Notes under the pieces: generated by a model
What the model was told of the DNA's origin: nothing
Database searches by the model: none
The model's input: the letters and a program-made list of their open reading frames with translations, nothing else
Program-made: the position numbers and the translations under genes
Assembly: GCA_039105265.1 (NCBI GenBank)
Contig: JAPFFF010000013.1
Span: 1,240,001 to 1,304,000, forward strand
Reading direction: 5' to 3'
Source of the DNA: Tritrichomonas musculus
Taxonomy: Eukaryota; Parabasalia; Tritrichomonadida; Tritrichomonadidae
Length of the DNA stretch: 64,000 nt
Part shown: piece by piece, positions 1-11,200 of the stretch
Layout of the letters: each line of letters opens with the position of its first letter
Numbering within the stretch: position 1 is the stretch's first letter

Positions 1-2434
1 CTAATTTAAACTGAGAATTTGTTTCATTTACATTTGAACCAAGTGTCAAATAATGTATTGCTTTATTAATATCTTGTTTGACATATTCTCCATTATAGTA
101 AATCATTCCAAGATTATAGCAAGATTGTGGTTGTTTTTGATTTGCAGAAAGATTGTAATAATAAATTGCTTTTTCTATGTCAACTGCAATCAATTCACCA
201 TCAGAATAAATAACGCCAAGATTATGTTGCGCTTCTAAATGATTGTTATTAGCTGAAAGTGTAAAATAGTAAATTGCTTTATTAATATCTATTTGAACAT
301 TTATTCCAAGATAATAAATAATGCCTAAATTAAATTGAGCCTCAGAACTGTTGAAATTTGCTGCAAGCGAATAATAATGGATCGCTTTTACAATGTCAAC
401 AGGAACATATTGACCAGTGGAATAAATGTATCCTAGATTATATAAAGCTTCAGGCAAATTTTGATCTGCTGCAAGTGAGAAATAATGAATAGCTTTGTTT
501 ATGTCTTGCGTAATATATATCCCATTAAGATAAAAGAGGCCAAGTTGAAATTGTGCATCTGGAATATTTTGTTCTGCAGCAAGTGTAAAATAATGAATTG
601 CTTTATTAAAGTCATAACCATGGAATTCTTCATCCTTATAAATCATTGCTAGTAAATATTGTGAATCAGCAAAATTGAGATTTGCAGAAAATGAAAAATA
701 ATGAAAAGCTTTATCAATATCACGAGGTACAAATTGCCCATTATAATATAATTCGCCTAATAAATGATGCGCATAGGCATAATTTTGATCTGCTGCAAGG
801 GAATAATAGCGAATAGCTTTATTAATGTCCAAAGGAACACCTTCTCCTAAATTATAAAGAATTCCCAATTGTAATTGTGCTTTGGCATTATTTCGATCTG
901 CTGCCAATTTAAAATAATAAAGTGCTTTTTCAATGTTTTGAGGAATATATTTATTTTGATAACAAAAGAGTCCATATTGAAATATTTCTTCAGTATCATT
1001 TAAATCTGGTCCAAAATTCATAGTTTTATTGAAATCATGTAAATCTTGCGTCTGTTGATTATTTTGTGATGTAAATATTGAATTTACGTCATAAAGTTTA
1101 TTTAAATTATCAATTTTAATTTTATCTTGAAAATTGATAAAAAATTCTTGAATCAATTCTTTAATTGAAGGCCGTTCGTCAGGATTCTCTTTGATGCATT
1201 TTTCAAACACTTTTTTAATTTTTGAATATTTGTCTGATTCATTAAATTTCAAGGATTTTGGATCATCTGGTTCTTCTTCGTTAATAATATAATAAATCAT
1301 CATTCCAAGTGAATAAATATCGCTTTGAAATGAAATTTTTCCTTTGTTAATTTCTGGAGCAACGAAATTTGATGAAAAATCATTTGTGTATGATTCTTCA
1401 TTTGCATTATTAATCATTCGATCAAAATCAATCAAAACAAGGGTTCTGTTTTCATCAATCATGACATTGTCGGGCTTTAAATCACGAAAAATCAAGTTGT
1501 TTTTATTGAAAAACTCCAGAATCAACATCAATTCAAAAATAATAGAAAATTTTTCATTTTCTGTTAATTTAATCACCTTGATATTTGATAATGTTCGTCC
1601 ATTTATAAATTCTATTATAAGATAATTCTCTTTTTTGACAATTCCATAAAAACTAGGTAGAAATGGATGCTTAATTTCTGTATAATTCGTTATTTCTCTT
1701 TGAATTAATTTCGAAATTTCAAAATCTTTTATTTTTGGTTTTTTGAGAGCAAAAAGACTTTCTTTTTCAATATGATAAATCAAATAGACAGAAAATTTAG
1801 ATCCAGATCCAAGTGGCCGTAATCCAATGTATTCATCTTTTTCAATAGGTTCTGAAAATGAAATTTTTTTTGAGTTTGAAAAAAAGTTTAAAATTCGATT
1901 TCCTTCATTGTTAAAATAGCTTTGCTTTATCAAATAACCTGAAATGCATGGTTGAATTAATTTCCATATTTTTTTCATCGAGTTATTCGAAAATTGTGGA
2001 ATTGAAATTGAATTGTTGAAATTAGAAATTTCTAAATTAAAAAAATCATCCAAATTTATTTCTTTGTATGGAATTTGAATGCTTTCATTGAAAGATTGTT
2101 TTGAATTTGATAGAAAACAAATTTTTAGGTCTGAATTATTTAAAAAAAGTGGTCTTAATAAAGATATTGAAGAATGATTAATAATAATTATTGTATTTTT
2201 AAAACCAATCAAAAAATATCGATTTTTATCTTTTTTATTTTGTTTATTTGATTGATTGATCATTAAAATTTTAGATTCCTTTATATAATGGCACAGACTA
2301 GAAATATCAAAATTCATATTTTCATTAACATATATAAATGAGTAATTTCTAATGATTTTATCCATTTTTTTATTTACTATTTTAATGGCCTGACTTGAAA
2401 AATTTTCATCAAACTCCGAGAAGTGCTCAAGCAT
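1..2434 (-). CDS. Protein kinase with C-terminal Sel1 repeats (3' end beyond window)
   Basis: The ATG is at 2434 and the frame is open to the left edge, so the C-terminus is missing. The first ~190 residues match no domain I know but resemble the N-termini of the kinase/Sel1 genes at 8299, 27874 and 52930. A protein kinase domain follows (about 195-440): glycine loop GSGS, beta-3 Lys in FALKKPK, catalytic loop FRDLKPDN with Asp318, IDFDR (336-339) where DFG is expected, and VAPE. From about residue 480 there are nine full 36-residue Sel1-like repeats and part of a tenth, of the form AQFNLGxIYxxGxYVxxDINKAIHYxxLAANQN. Sel1 repeats are alpha/alpha solenoids used for protein binding, so a soluble signalling kinase with a scaffold tail is inferred. 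No signal peptide or membrane segment is seen. Substrate unknown. Confidence 0.85.
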   Translation of the reverse strand, partial: MLEHFSEFDENFSSQAIKIVNKKMDKIIRNYSFIYVNENMNFDISSLCHYIKESKILMINQSNKQNKKDKNRYFLIGFKNTIIIINHSSISLLRPLFLNNSDLKICFLSNSKQSFNESIQIPYKEINLDDFFNLEISNFNNSISIPQFSNNSMKKIWKLIQPCISGYLIKQSYFNNEGNRILNFFSNSKKISFSEPIEKDEYIGLRPLGSGSKFSVYLIYHIEKESLFALKKPKIKDFEISKLIQREITNYTEIKHPFLPSFYGIVKKENYLIIEFINGRTLSNIKVIKLTENEKFSIIFELMLILEFFNKNNLIFRDLKPDNVMIDENRTLVLIDFDRMINNANEESYTNDFSSNFVAPEINKGKISFQSDIYSLGMMIYYIINEEEPDDPKSLKFNESDKYSKIKKVFEKCIKENPDERPSIKELIQEFFINFQDKIKIDNLNKLYDVNSIFTSQNNQQTQDLHDFNKTMNFGPDLNDTEEIFQYGLFCYQNKYIPQNIEKALYYFKLAADRNNAKAQLQLGILYNLGEGVPLDINKAIRYYSLAADQNYAYAHHLLGELYYNGQFVPRDIDKAFHYFSFSANLNFADSQYLLAMIYKDEEFHGYDFNKAIHYFTLAAEQNIPDAQFQLGLFYLNGIYITQDINKAIHYFSLAADQNLPEALYNLGYIYSTGQYVPVDIVKAIHYYSLAANFNSSEAQFNLGIIYYLGINVQIDINKAIYYFTLSANNNHLEAQHNLGVIYSDGELIAVDIEKAIYYYNLSANQKQPQSCYNLGMIYYNGEYVKQDINKAIHYLTLGSNVNETNSQFKL

Positions 2435-2903
2435 TATTTATTACAAACTTTTTCTGAATTCTCTCAATTTTTTTTAATGTGAAAATATATATATATCATT
2501 AGGGTTTTTGCCAATATATTCTATTCTCATCTAAAAAATTTAGATTTAAAAAATAATTTTAATATTCTAGTCAAATGAAAGTACTACTACTTTTAAATTT
2601 TACAATTTCTTCAATAATAAAGCCAATGATCAATTCTTTTTTATTATATATATATTCAATAATTGAAAACCATATAAAAATAAATTGAATAATTTAAACA
2701 TTTATACTCAGAATAAACATATTTATAAATATAACTAGAATTTGAGTTTAAATCTTTTTAATATTTTATATATATTTTAATTATCATATACTAATTATAA
2801 TATAATTAATATTTCAATTATAAAAGATTTTATTGTTTAGATCTTTACATGAATACATATGATGCTATTCAAAAAGTGGAAAAAACTATTGTCCAGATTC
2901 TAA
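2435..2903. other. Divergent intergenic spacer
   Basis: This AT-rich spacer separates two divergently transcribed genes. The only recurrent sequence seen is TTCAAAAAGTGG at 2868-2879, about 25 bases before the downstream ATG. The same motif is found in several other spacers of the window. Confidence 0.5.
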
Positions 2904-4832
2904 ATGGATATATCACAATACATCCAAAAAAATACTGACATTTATCACAATATTCTAGAATTTATTGACAGTGGAACTGACGATGAGAAAGAATATCAAA
3001 AAATATTTCAGAGTTTAGAGACCACTAATAAAGATGAGGTAAGACTCTTTATTTTAATGATATTTAAAATAAGCCAAAATCATTTTCGATTCCCATACTT
3101 TTTTAAGAAAATCGAATCTCTTATTTTACACTTTGAATCTCAAATTAAAATATTCTTTAATGATGATGATATTTATAATATGTTTGAGAACAGTCCCCGC
3201 GTTCTACTTTTCCTCATTCAAAAAGGATTTTGTACATCAGAAAACATTGATCATTCAGATCTTTACTTTTATCCAGAAATAAGAAATAAAATTAAAGAAG
3301 AGAAAAAAGAAAACCTGGAAAATCAAATTCAAAAAATCGATCCAATTGAAGTATTTGAGTCAAAACGACTAATTGGAGAAAATGATTCTGAAATATGTAA
3401 ATTAATTCGAGAAGATTCTGTTGTTGAATTTATTACTTATGTCTCAGCAAACATTATCGACGTATCGAGTCAAACTCCGTATTCAATATACGAGACGAAT
3501 TCATTTTTACTTAGTCGAGAAAAAACAAGTTTAATTGAGTATGCAGCCTTTTTTGGATCGAATGAAATATTCAAATATTTGAGAATCAATGGAGCAAAAA
3601 TTGAATCAATTATTTGGTTTTATGCGATCCATGGCAAAAATGCAGAAATAATTCGCATTCTTGAAAGAGACGGAATCAAACGAGACACGGATGAAAAATT
3701 ATCTGAATCAATCAAATGCCACCACAATGAAATTGCAAACTACTTTGAAATGAATGAAGAAGATTCTGATCATTATAAATCACCGTATATGTCAGTTGAT
3801 GAAGATAAAGAAGCACCGTTTGGAATTGCTAATTACAATTTCGACTTCATTCCAAAAGACTTTTTCCAAGATAAACTTTCATTTTTTTATCTGTGCGAAT
3901 ACAAATACTTTGAACTAGCAAGATTGTATCTGAAGAGTATGAACATTGATCCATCATTTTTGATCCAAGCTGAAGACTTTGAAGAAATTGATACAAATTA
4001 CAATTTCAGGATAGCTAAAAAGATTGGCACAGAAGACAAGTATGTCTTGAAAAATGTAGATAAAAAAGATATATATCATGCACTTAAGATTAAGATGAAA
4101 GTCAAGTATCCGTGCCTGATGGAATTGATTGGCTACAGTCCAATTAACCCAGATATTTCTGACTATCCATCTTTTTGGTACAAGTATTATGAGAATGGAT
4201 CATTAGAAGAATATTTGAAAGATAAAAACTTTGATAAAAAGAACCCTAAGAATTATATTTTAATTCTTGGCATTGCAATTGCGATTCATTATATTCAAAA
4301 AAATTATATCAGACACTTGAAATTCTTCCCAAGTAAAATTTTCATTGATGAAAACTTTTATCCAATTGTTTCTGGTTATACAGAAAAACCTTTGATGGTT
4401 AAAAATTGGGAAAGTGATATTAATGCATATTCAACTGATGACATTGTTCATGTGGCACCTGAACGTATAAAATGTTGGTCATTTTTCTATCCAGAGTCAA
4501 ATGTTTTTTCATATGGAATCATGCTTTACCGGTTTTTTACAGGGAAGGATCCATACCCTGAATTAAAAAGCCATTCTAGTTCCATTATGGCTCGTCGAAT
4601 TGCAACTAAAAGGAGACCTGATCTTCACATTATGGAAAACAAGGTATTCACTCACCTTTTGGACAATTGCTTTGAATACAATCCTTCTTATAGGATGGAT
4701 TTTGAAATGATTATCGATTACATTACGAATGAAGAATTTTATTCATATTACGAAGATTTGGATCATGAATCAGTTAAAAAATATCTGGACATTTTTGGAA
4801 ATGATTTTAATCATTTAAAAAATAAATTTTAA
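2904..4832 (+). CDS. Ankyrin-like N-terminal module fused to a pseudokinase
   Basis: 642 residues. Residues ~1-285 match the N-terminus of the LRR gene at 18864-23093 (shared RIGENDSxIC, LIEYAAFxGS and IKCHHNxIA), a trichomonad ankyrin-like module of the DUF3447 type. Residues ~367-610 have a protein kinase fold: beta-3 VLK (Lys383), a YYENGSLEEYL hinge, APER (518-521), FSYGIMLYRFFTGKDPYP, and RMDF near the end. Catalytic residues are missing: HRDLKxxN reads IRHLKFFPSK (Asp replaced by His471, metal-binding Asn by Lys478), and DFG reads IVSG (488-491). This looks like a tyrosine-kinase-like pseudokinase used as a scaffold or allosteric partner. It is the only kinase-like gene here on the plus strand and has no Sel1 repeats. 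No signal peptide or membrane segment is seen. Activity is inferred lost, not tested. Confidence 0.85.
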   Translation: MDISQYIQKNTDIYHNILEFIDSGTDDEKEYQKIFQSLETTNKDEVRLFILMIFKISQNHFRFPYFFKKIESLILHFESQIKIFFNDDDIYNMFENSPRVLLFLIQKGFCTSENIDHSDLYFYPEIRNKIKEEKKENLENQIQKIDPIEVFESKRLIGENDSEICKLIREDSVVEFITYVSANIIDVSSQTPYSIYETNSFLLSREKTSLIEYAAFFGSNEIFKYLRINGAKIESIIWFYAIHGKNAEIIRILERDGIKRDTDEKLSESIKCHHNEIANYFEMNEEDSDHYKSPYMSVDEDKEAPFGIANYNFDFIPKDFFQDKLSFFYLCEYKYFELARLYLKSMNIDPSFLIQAEDFEEIDTNYNFRIAKKIGTEDKYVLKNVDKKDIYHALKIKMKVKYPCLMELIGYSPINPDISDYPSFWYKYYENGSLEEYLKDKNFDKKNPKNYILILGIAIAIHYIQKNYIRHLKFFPSKIFIDENFYPIVSGYTEKPLMVKNWESDINAYSTDDIVHVAPERIKCWSFFYPESNVFSYGIMLYRFFTGKDPYPELKSHSSSIMARRIATKRRPDLHIMENKVFTHLLDNCFEYNPSYRMDFEMIIDYITNEEFYSYYEDLDHESVKKYLDIFGNDFNHLKNKF

Positions 4833-4882
4833 CATTAATTCTTCCAAAATTCTCATTTTTTAAGTTGGCAAAAAAAAACTTT

Positions 4883-6222
4883 TTAAGGGACCACTATCAT
4901 ATTTTTTTGTAAACATTTCAATATTGAAAAAACTCATAGAAAATAAGATTCAATGCTTATTATTTCAGAAAAAGTTTAAATCTTTAAAATTTCATCATTC
5001 CGATCATTTTTGTAAAATTTTTACATCCTCTCAATAGACCTTGTAAGGGGTACCCGATTTACCCATTTTCAATTGGGTCAAAAATTTTAGGTATATTTTG
5101 ACCAGGGGTCGCAAATTACCGCCTACCCAAAGCGGTTTTTGACCCGAAATTTTTAAAATTCATTTATCTCAAAATGTGGAATAAATATTTATATAAAAAA
5201 AGGTTTATTAAAAAATTTACAAGCTTTTCAATCCTTTTTAATAAAAATTTTTATTTCATTAGAATAATGCTTCTGATAATTTTCTCTAAAATTGTTTTTT
5301 GAAATTATTTTCTCTATTATTCTATTTAATTGCAATTTTTAATATCAGAAAACCTTTTTTCTTGAAAGTTAATTGATTTTTTTTTGTATCATATTTTTTT
5401 CTGATTTTCATTGTCAGTTAATTTATTGTTTAGATGACTTATGAAAAGAGAAATTATACATAAATTTAAGTTATGTAATATTTTTTTATATTAAGCTTTG
5501 AAATCTACAAATTTAAAATAATACAAACTATTCATTTACTTGTTTTATATTTTTTATCTTTTTTTCATAGTTTATACTATGCATTTTAGTTCATTTTGCT
5601 ATTAATTAATGTTACTAATCACTTATATAATTAAAAAATATTGGCATTTCTTTCTTTTATTTCATGTTTGAATACAATATTAAGATATATTAATAACTAT
5701 TTCAGATTTTAAAAGATTATCCTGTTTTGACAAACTTTTACTTGATTTTCAAATAAAAAAGTCTTTTCTAAATAAAATTTAAAGTATTTCATATAACAAG
5801 TCATATCATAAAATTTTTTTCTAAAATCAAAATTCACTTTAAAAAAATACATGAATCAATAAAAAATTAATTATAGAACATGGTTTTATAAAAAATAATC
5901 CAAAAAATACACTAGAAATAAAAGGGTCAAACGCGAACGCTTCATTTTTTTTTTGGGTAGTGACCCAAAAAAAAAATTTGTGGTCAGGTTAATATTTTAG
6001 GGTGACCTTTCGAAGGTTTACCTCTCAACTTTTTATTTTATATTGAAAAAAGGGAATAGGCTTAAAATAAGAATAGAAATAAATGATATATAATTTATAT
6101 AATTTATATATACCAAAATATAGCAAAAATACTCAAGAAATAAATTTTTTTAAGAATAGAAATAATTGATTTTGTGATAACTCATAGAATTTTTTAAACA
6201 CAATTTGATTGTGGTCCCTTAA
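4883..6222. mobile_element. TTAA-flanked inverted-repeat DNA element (non-autonomous), interrupted by a nested element
   Basis: The ends are TTAAGGGACCACTATCA on the left and its near-complement on the right (TTGATTGTGGTCCCTTAA), with TTAA on both sides. The subterminal sequence matches the copy at 35397-35734 in reverse orientation over both ends, so these are two members of one family. There is no long ORF. The TTAA target suggests piggyBac-like transposition, but a TA target cannot be excluded because TA lies inside TTAA. The centre (5035-6020) is a second, younger insertion. Confidence 0.8.
5035..6020. mobile_element. Nested TIR element with 8-bp target duplication (hAT-like, non-autonomous)
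   Basis: It is flanked by identical CCTCTCAA at 5027-5034 and 6021-6028. The ends are imperfect inverted repeats, TAGACCTTGTAAGG and (right end, reverse complement) TAAACCTTCGAAAGG. An 8-bp duplication and a YARNN start fit the hAT superfamily. About 986 bp, no ORF of note, so it depends on a transposase made elsewhere. The unfilled site is preserved in the sister copy at 35397-35734, where the equivalent sequence reads CCTTTCAA once. Confidence 0.78.
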
Positions 6223-6433
6223 AATGAGAACATAATGATTTTTTTTTTTTTTTATAAAAAAGTAATTCAAATAACGTGCTTTCATTTTATCCATACCATT
6301 TCAATAGAGCCATAGCACTAAATTTAAAGGTATACATTCTGAGGTTTTTATATAGATTATTTGCTTTTCAATTTTGAGAATATAAATACATTTTCCTTTG
6401 AATTTTGTGAGATTTTTCAAATTTGAATGTGAT

Positions 6434-6435
<2 letters not shown>

Positions 6436-6486
<51 letters not shown>
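6436..6486. repeat. Poly(A) tract
   Basis: About 50 consecutive A residues. It directly precedes the tandem duplication. Confidence 0.9.
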
Positions 6487-6488
<2 letters not shown>

Positions 6489-6598
6489 TTTTTTTGAATT
6501 TCCATGAATATCATCTGTAGTTAGATTTTTTTGAGACATTTATATTTTTTGAATTTCCATGAATATCATCTGTAGTTAGATTTTTTTTGAGACATTTA
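6487..6598. repeat. Two-copy tandem duplication, unit ~55 bp
   Basis: The stretch with GAATTTCCATGAATATCATC then TGTAGTTAGA and GAGACATTTA occurs twice head to tail (about 6487-6542 and 6543-6598) with only T-run length differences. Confidence 0.85.
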
Positions 6599-6844
6599 GA
6601 TTTTTTCATCTCAGAAAATATAATGCATAAATCATTCAACAAAAATAAAACATAAAACATAAAAATCTTGTTTTAACATATAAATTCAATAAATATTTTT
6701 TATATATTGTTAATTATATAAAAATAAAATATATTTATTATTTTTTTAAAGAAAAAATATTTTATAAAATTAAGATAATTATAAATAAATAATTCAATTA
6801 TTTTTAATCTCCTTTGAAATTCTCATAAGATTTTTTTCTACCAA

Positions 6845-7273
6845 ATGAATCAAAAGCGGCAGTCCTCTACTCAACCACAATTTTATATTAACACTCCTTG
6901 GTTTGAACTTACTAATTATTTTAATAATATAATACTTGTTAAAGAGATTCAGATGAATGAAGATGAACCACTTTTTTATTTTGCAAAATGCCCTTCTTGT
7001 GGAACAATTTTTTATACCAAAAAATCTGCTTATCTGCATTCTTGTATAAAACAAGACAAAATTAAATTTGATATGGCAATGCTATATCTTATCAGATGGA
7101 TTTCTGTCAAAATGTTATCAATAAACGCTGTAGAAAATCCACTTTTCAAAACATTTTGTCAAATATTGAATCCACGTATCGAAATACCCTCTCCCAGAAA
7201 AATCAGATCAATAATTATCAGTTTTTCAGATTTTTTATTAGATTATTCTCTACAAAAATCTCATATACAATAA
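6845..7273 (+). CDS. Truncated hAT-like transposase, BED-type zinc finger and N-terminal part
   Basis: 142 residues. A zinc-finger-like block CPSCGTIFYTKKSAYLHSC (residues ~49-67) is followed by a segment around SINAVENPLFKTFCQILNPR and EIPSPRKIRSI. This matches the region after the BED finger in hAT transposases, where the usual pattern is PFxxVENPxFxxLxxxLNPxYxIPSRxxI. The RNase-H-like catalytic core and dimerisation region are absent, since the frame ends right after this block. It is a remnant or a short domesticated DNA-binding protein. A hAT-like non-autonomous element (5035-6020) lies just upstream, so the fragment may derive from the same family. No TIR framing this ORF was found. Confidence 0.6.
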   Translation: MNQKRQSSTQPQFYINTPWFELTNYFNNIILVKEIQMNEDEPLFYFAKCPSCGTIFYTKKSAYLHSCIKQDKIKFDMAMLYLIRWISVKMLSINAVENPLFKTFCQILNPRIEIPSPRKIRSIIISFSDFLLDYSLQKSHIQ

Positions 7274-7505
7274 AGCCGTATTTTGTAGATTCAATAAAGC
7301 ACATGCCAAGTTACCGAAAGAATAGAAAAGTGTGGATGTTCATCCAACATAAATATTCAATTTTTTCTATATATATTTTATCGATGTTTCAGCATAAATA
7401 TTTATGTAGATATATATGGTAACTATTTATTTAATATCGATTGATAAATATTTATTTTCGATCAAAAAATTTCAATATTTTAAGCTTAATGATAAATAAA
7501 ACGCT

Positions 7506-7864
7506 TTAAGGTTCTCCTTCCCAAAAAAAATGTAAATCATTCAATATTGAATTAACTCATAGAATAAATAATTCAATAGAGCATTTTTCGGAAAAAGTTT
7601 TGGTGAAAAATAAAATAAATATGGCCTCAACGATTAAATCTTATTTCATTCAAAATTTCATTCAAAATTTTTTAATTCTATGATTTCTATCTGTAAAAAA
7701 ACAAAATCGATAAGATTTCATAAAAATGTTTTTATTCAATCATTTGAAATATATATCTATATAAATTTCATATTTTAATTCATTTTTAAAAACAATATTT
7801 ATGTATATTTTATTTGTGAAATCTCATTGAATTTAATCTTTTGAATTTGAAAGGAGAACCTTAA
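7506..7864. mobile_element. TTAA-flanked MITE
   Basis: The ends are perfect inverted repeats: TTAAGGTTCTCCTT at the left and AAGGAGAACCTTAA at the right, with TTAA at 7506-7509 and 7861-7864. The interior shares words with the 4883 and 35397 elements (CTCATAGAA, CAATATTGA, a CGGAAAAAGTTT-like stretch), suggesting distant relationship. 359 bp with no coding capacity. Confidence 0.78.
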
Positions 7865-7926
7865 CTTTGCATTATTTCTTTTATATAGCTTCTAAATTTA
7901 TATTTTTTTTTGTAAAATATCCGTTT

Positions 7927-8226
7927 TTAAAGAAATATTTGAAAGTTTCTTTTCAATTTCTTTAGTATAACAATTAATACCTTTATTGATTCATTAATTG
8001 ATTCTTCTTCTTGTTCTTCATATATATAACCAAGTGCTAAATTATACATAGCAACAGGATCATTTGATGATACTGTTGATAGATTGAAAACAGAAGAATT
8101 CACTAATGAAAATATTGATTTAAATAAATTCACGAACTATGTTATTTCAATAGAGTCACTTGAACAAAGCAATGCAAAATCATGTTATGATATTATTAAT
8201 AAAATAATTATATCTCAAAATTCATG
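7927..8226 (-). pseudogene. 3' remnant of a kinase/Sel1 gene
   Basis: The minus strand encodes NDPVAMYNLALGYIYEEQ followed by ESINESIKVLIVIL. This corresponds to the post-repeat segment SMYNLAHIYMYDE...DLNKSIDLLIRS in the gene at 8299-12777 and its relatives. Upstream the frame carries stops (around 8150-8220), so this is a decayed tail lying immediately 3' of the intact relative, presumably left from a tandem duplication. Confidence 0.65.
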
Positions 8227-8298
8227 AATTTATTTTATATATATATTGTTTAATTGCAATATTATAAGTGCCCATGTAATAATGAATCAAATATTATG

Positions 8299-11200
8299 CT
8301 ATTTCTTAATTATAGAAGAATATAAATCTTTTCCAAATCCTTCATAAAATTCTGGTGAAAGTTCTTTTGCATTTGGATATTTTGGTGGATCTTCTTTTAT
8401 ATTACCAATTTCAGATGAAAGAACTGGTTCCAATTCAAGATTATATAAGTAATCTTTGTATCGATATAATTCATATAGTATTTTGTACAGAGGTATTATA
8501 TTATCTATCACACCTAATATTTCCCCAATTTTCCATTCAGTTATATCTGCTCTTTTAATAAGTTCCTGATCGATTTTTACAGTATCGGAATTAAATTCTG
8601 TAAGTAATACTAAGCACAATAAAGTGAAAGATTCGGAGAATTCATTCATTGATCTAATTAATAAATCAATTGATTTGTTGAGATCTCGGTCAATTGTTTC
8701 ATCATACATGTAAATGTGAGCTAAGTTGTACATCGATAAATAATCATTTTTCTGTCGAATTGCTTCTTCAAAATATTCAATTGCTTTACCTATATTTCCT
8801 TTGATTTCATTATAACCGTGCTTGTATATAATACCAAGATTGTTTTTTGAAAATTGATTGTTGAATGAAGATGCCTCTTTGTAATAATGGATGGATCCTT
8901 CAATGTCCTTTTTAACACACTTTCCCTCATGAAGTAAAAATCCATGAGCAAAATTAGCTTGTCGATGATTATTCATTGATGCCAACATAATATAATATCC
9001 TCCTTTTTTAATATCCTGCTTAATATATCTGCCGATATAATAAATGAGACCGAGATTGAATTGTGCGTCTGACATATTTTTATTTGCAGCGAGTGTAAAA
9101 AAATGAATTGCTTTGTTCATATCTCGTGTAACATATTGTCCTCCACGATAAATGTTACCGAGATTGAATTGTGCTTCTGGAATATTTTGATTTGCAGCTA
9201 GTGTATAATAATGAATTGCTTTGCTAATATCTCGTGTGACATTTTTACCTTCGTCATAAATGAGACCGAGATTAAATTGTGCTTCGGGGAAATTTTGATT
9301 TGCAGCGAGTGAATAATAATAAATTGCTTTGTTCATATCTTGTGTGACATATTGTCCTTCATCATAAATTTTACCGAGATTTAATTGTGCGGCTGACATA
9401 TTTTGATTTGCAGCGAGTGTATAATAATAAATTGCTTTGCTAATATCTCTTGTGACATATTGTCCTCCACGATAAATGTTACCGAGATTGAATTGTGCTT
9501 CTGGAAAATTTTGATCTGCAGCTAGTGTATAATAATAAATTGCTTTGTTCATATCTCGTGTGACATATTGCCCTTCACTATAAATGACACCGAGATTGTA
9601 TTGTGCTTGTGGATATTTTTGATTTGCAGCAAGTGAAAAATAATGAATTGCTTTGTTGATATTTCGTGTGACATACTGTCCTTCACAATAAATGCTACCG
9701 AGAATGAATTGTGCTCTTAAATGATTTAGATTTGCAGCAAGTGTATAATAATGAATTGCTTTGTTAATATCTTGTGTAACATATTGTCCTCCATGATAAA
9801 TGCTACCGAGAATGAATTGTGCTTTTGGAATATTTTGATTTGCAGCAAGTGTATAATAATGAATTGCTTTGTTAATATCTCGTGTGACATATTGCCCATC
9901 ACTATAAATGTTACCGAGAATGAATTGTGCTTCTGATTTATTTTGATTCGCAGCAAGTGAACAATAATGAATTGCTTTATCGATATCTTGCTTTATTACA
10001 TAGCCTTGATAGTAAATGATACCTAGGAGGCATTGAGCTTGTGGATAATTTAGATCTGCAGCAAGTGAATAATAATGAATTGCTTTGTTGATATCTTGTG
10101 TGACATATTCCTCATCACTATAAATGATACCTAGAATGAATTGTGCTTGTGGATAATTTTGATTTGCAGCTAGTGTATAATAATGAATTGCTTTGTTGAT
10201 ATCTCGTGTGACATATCGTCCTTCACTATAAATTTTACCAAGATTGTATTGTGCTTTTAAATGATTTAGATTTGCAGCAAGTGTATAATAATGAATTGCT
10301 TTGTTAATATTTCGTGTGACATATTGTCCTTCATCATAAATGCTACCAAGATTGAATTGTGCTTCTGGATTATATTGGTTTGCAGCTAGTGAATAATAAT
10401 GAATTGCTTTGTTGATATCTCGTGTGACATATTGTCCTTTATCATAAAATACGCCGAGAATGAATTGTGCTTCTGGAATATTTTGATCTGCAGCGAGTGT
10501 AAAATAATGAATTGCTTTGTTCATATCTTTTTTGACAAATTTTCCTTCACGATAAATGTTACCAAGATTGAATTGTGCTTCTGGAATATTTTGATTTGCA
10601 GCTAGTGTATAATAATGAATTGCTTTGTTGATATCTTGCTCGACATATTGTCCTTTATCATAAAATACGCCGAGATTGAATTGTGCTTTTGGAATATTTT
10701 GATTTGCAGCGAGTGTAAAATAATGAATTGCTTTGTTCATATCTTTTTTGACAAATTTTCCTTCACGATAAATGTTACCGAGATTGAATTGTGCTTCTGG
10801 AATATTTTGATTTGCAGCTAGTGTATAATAATGAATTGCTTTGTTGATATCTTGCTCGACATATTGTCCTTTATCATAAAATACGCCGAGAATGAATTGT
10901 GCTTTTGGAATATTTTGATTTGCAGCGAGTGTAAAATAATGAATTGCTTTGTTCATATCTCGTGTAACATATTGTCCTCCACGATAAATGTTACCGAGAT
11001 TGAATTGTGCTTCTGGAATATTTTGATTTGCAGCTAGTGTATAATAATGAATTGCTTTGCTAATATCTCGTGTGACATATTGTCCTTTATCATAAATGAG
11101 ACCGAGATTAAATTGAGCTTCTGGAATATTTTGATTTGCAGCGAGTGAATAATAATAAATTGCTTTGTTCATATCATGCTTGACATATTGTCCTTTATCA

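Larger units (their letters stand above)
6223..6844. other. AT-rich spacer with poly(A) and tandem duplication
   Basis: No gene is seen. It holds a poly(A) tract (about 6436-6486) and, next to it, two tandem copies of a ~55-bp unit containing GAATTTCCATGAATATCATC. Confidence 0.6.

Noticed and set aside
5035-6020. Retroelement origin for the nested insertion
   Set aside because: It has terminal inverted, not direct, repeats, an 8-bp duplication, no poly(A) end and no coding sequence, which fits a DNA element.
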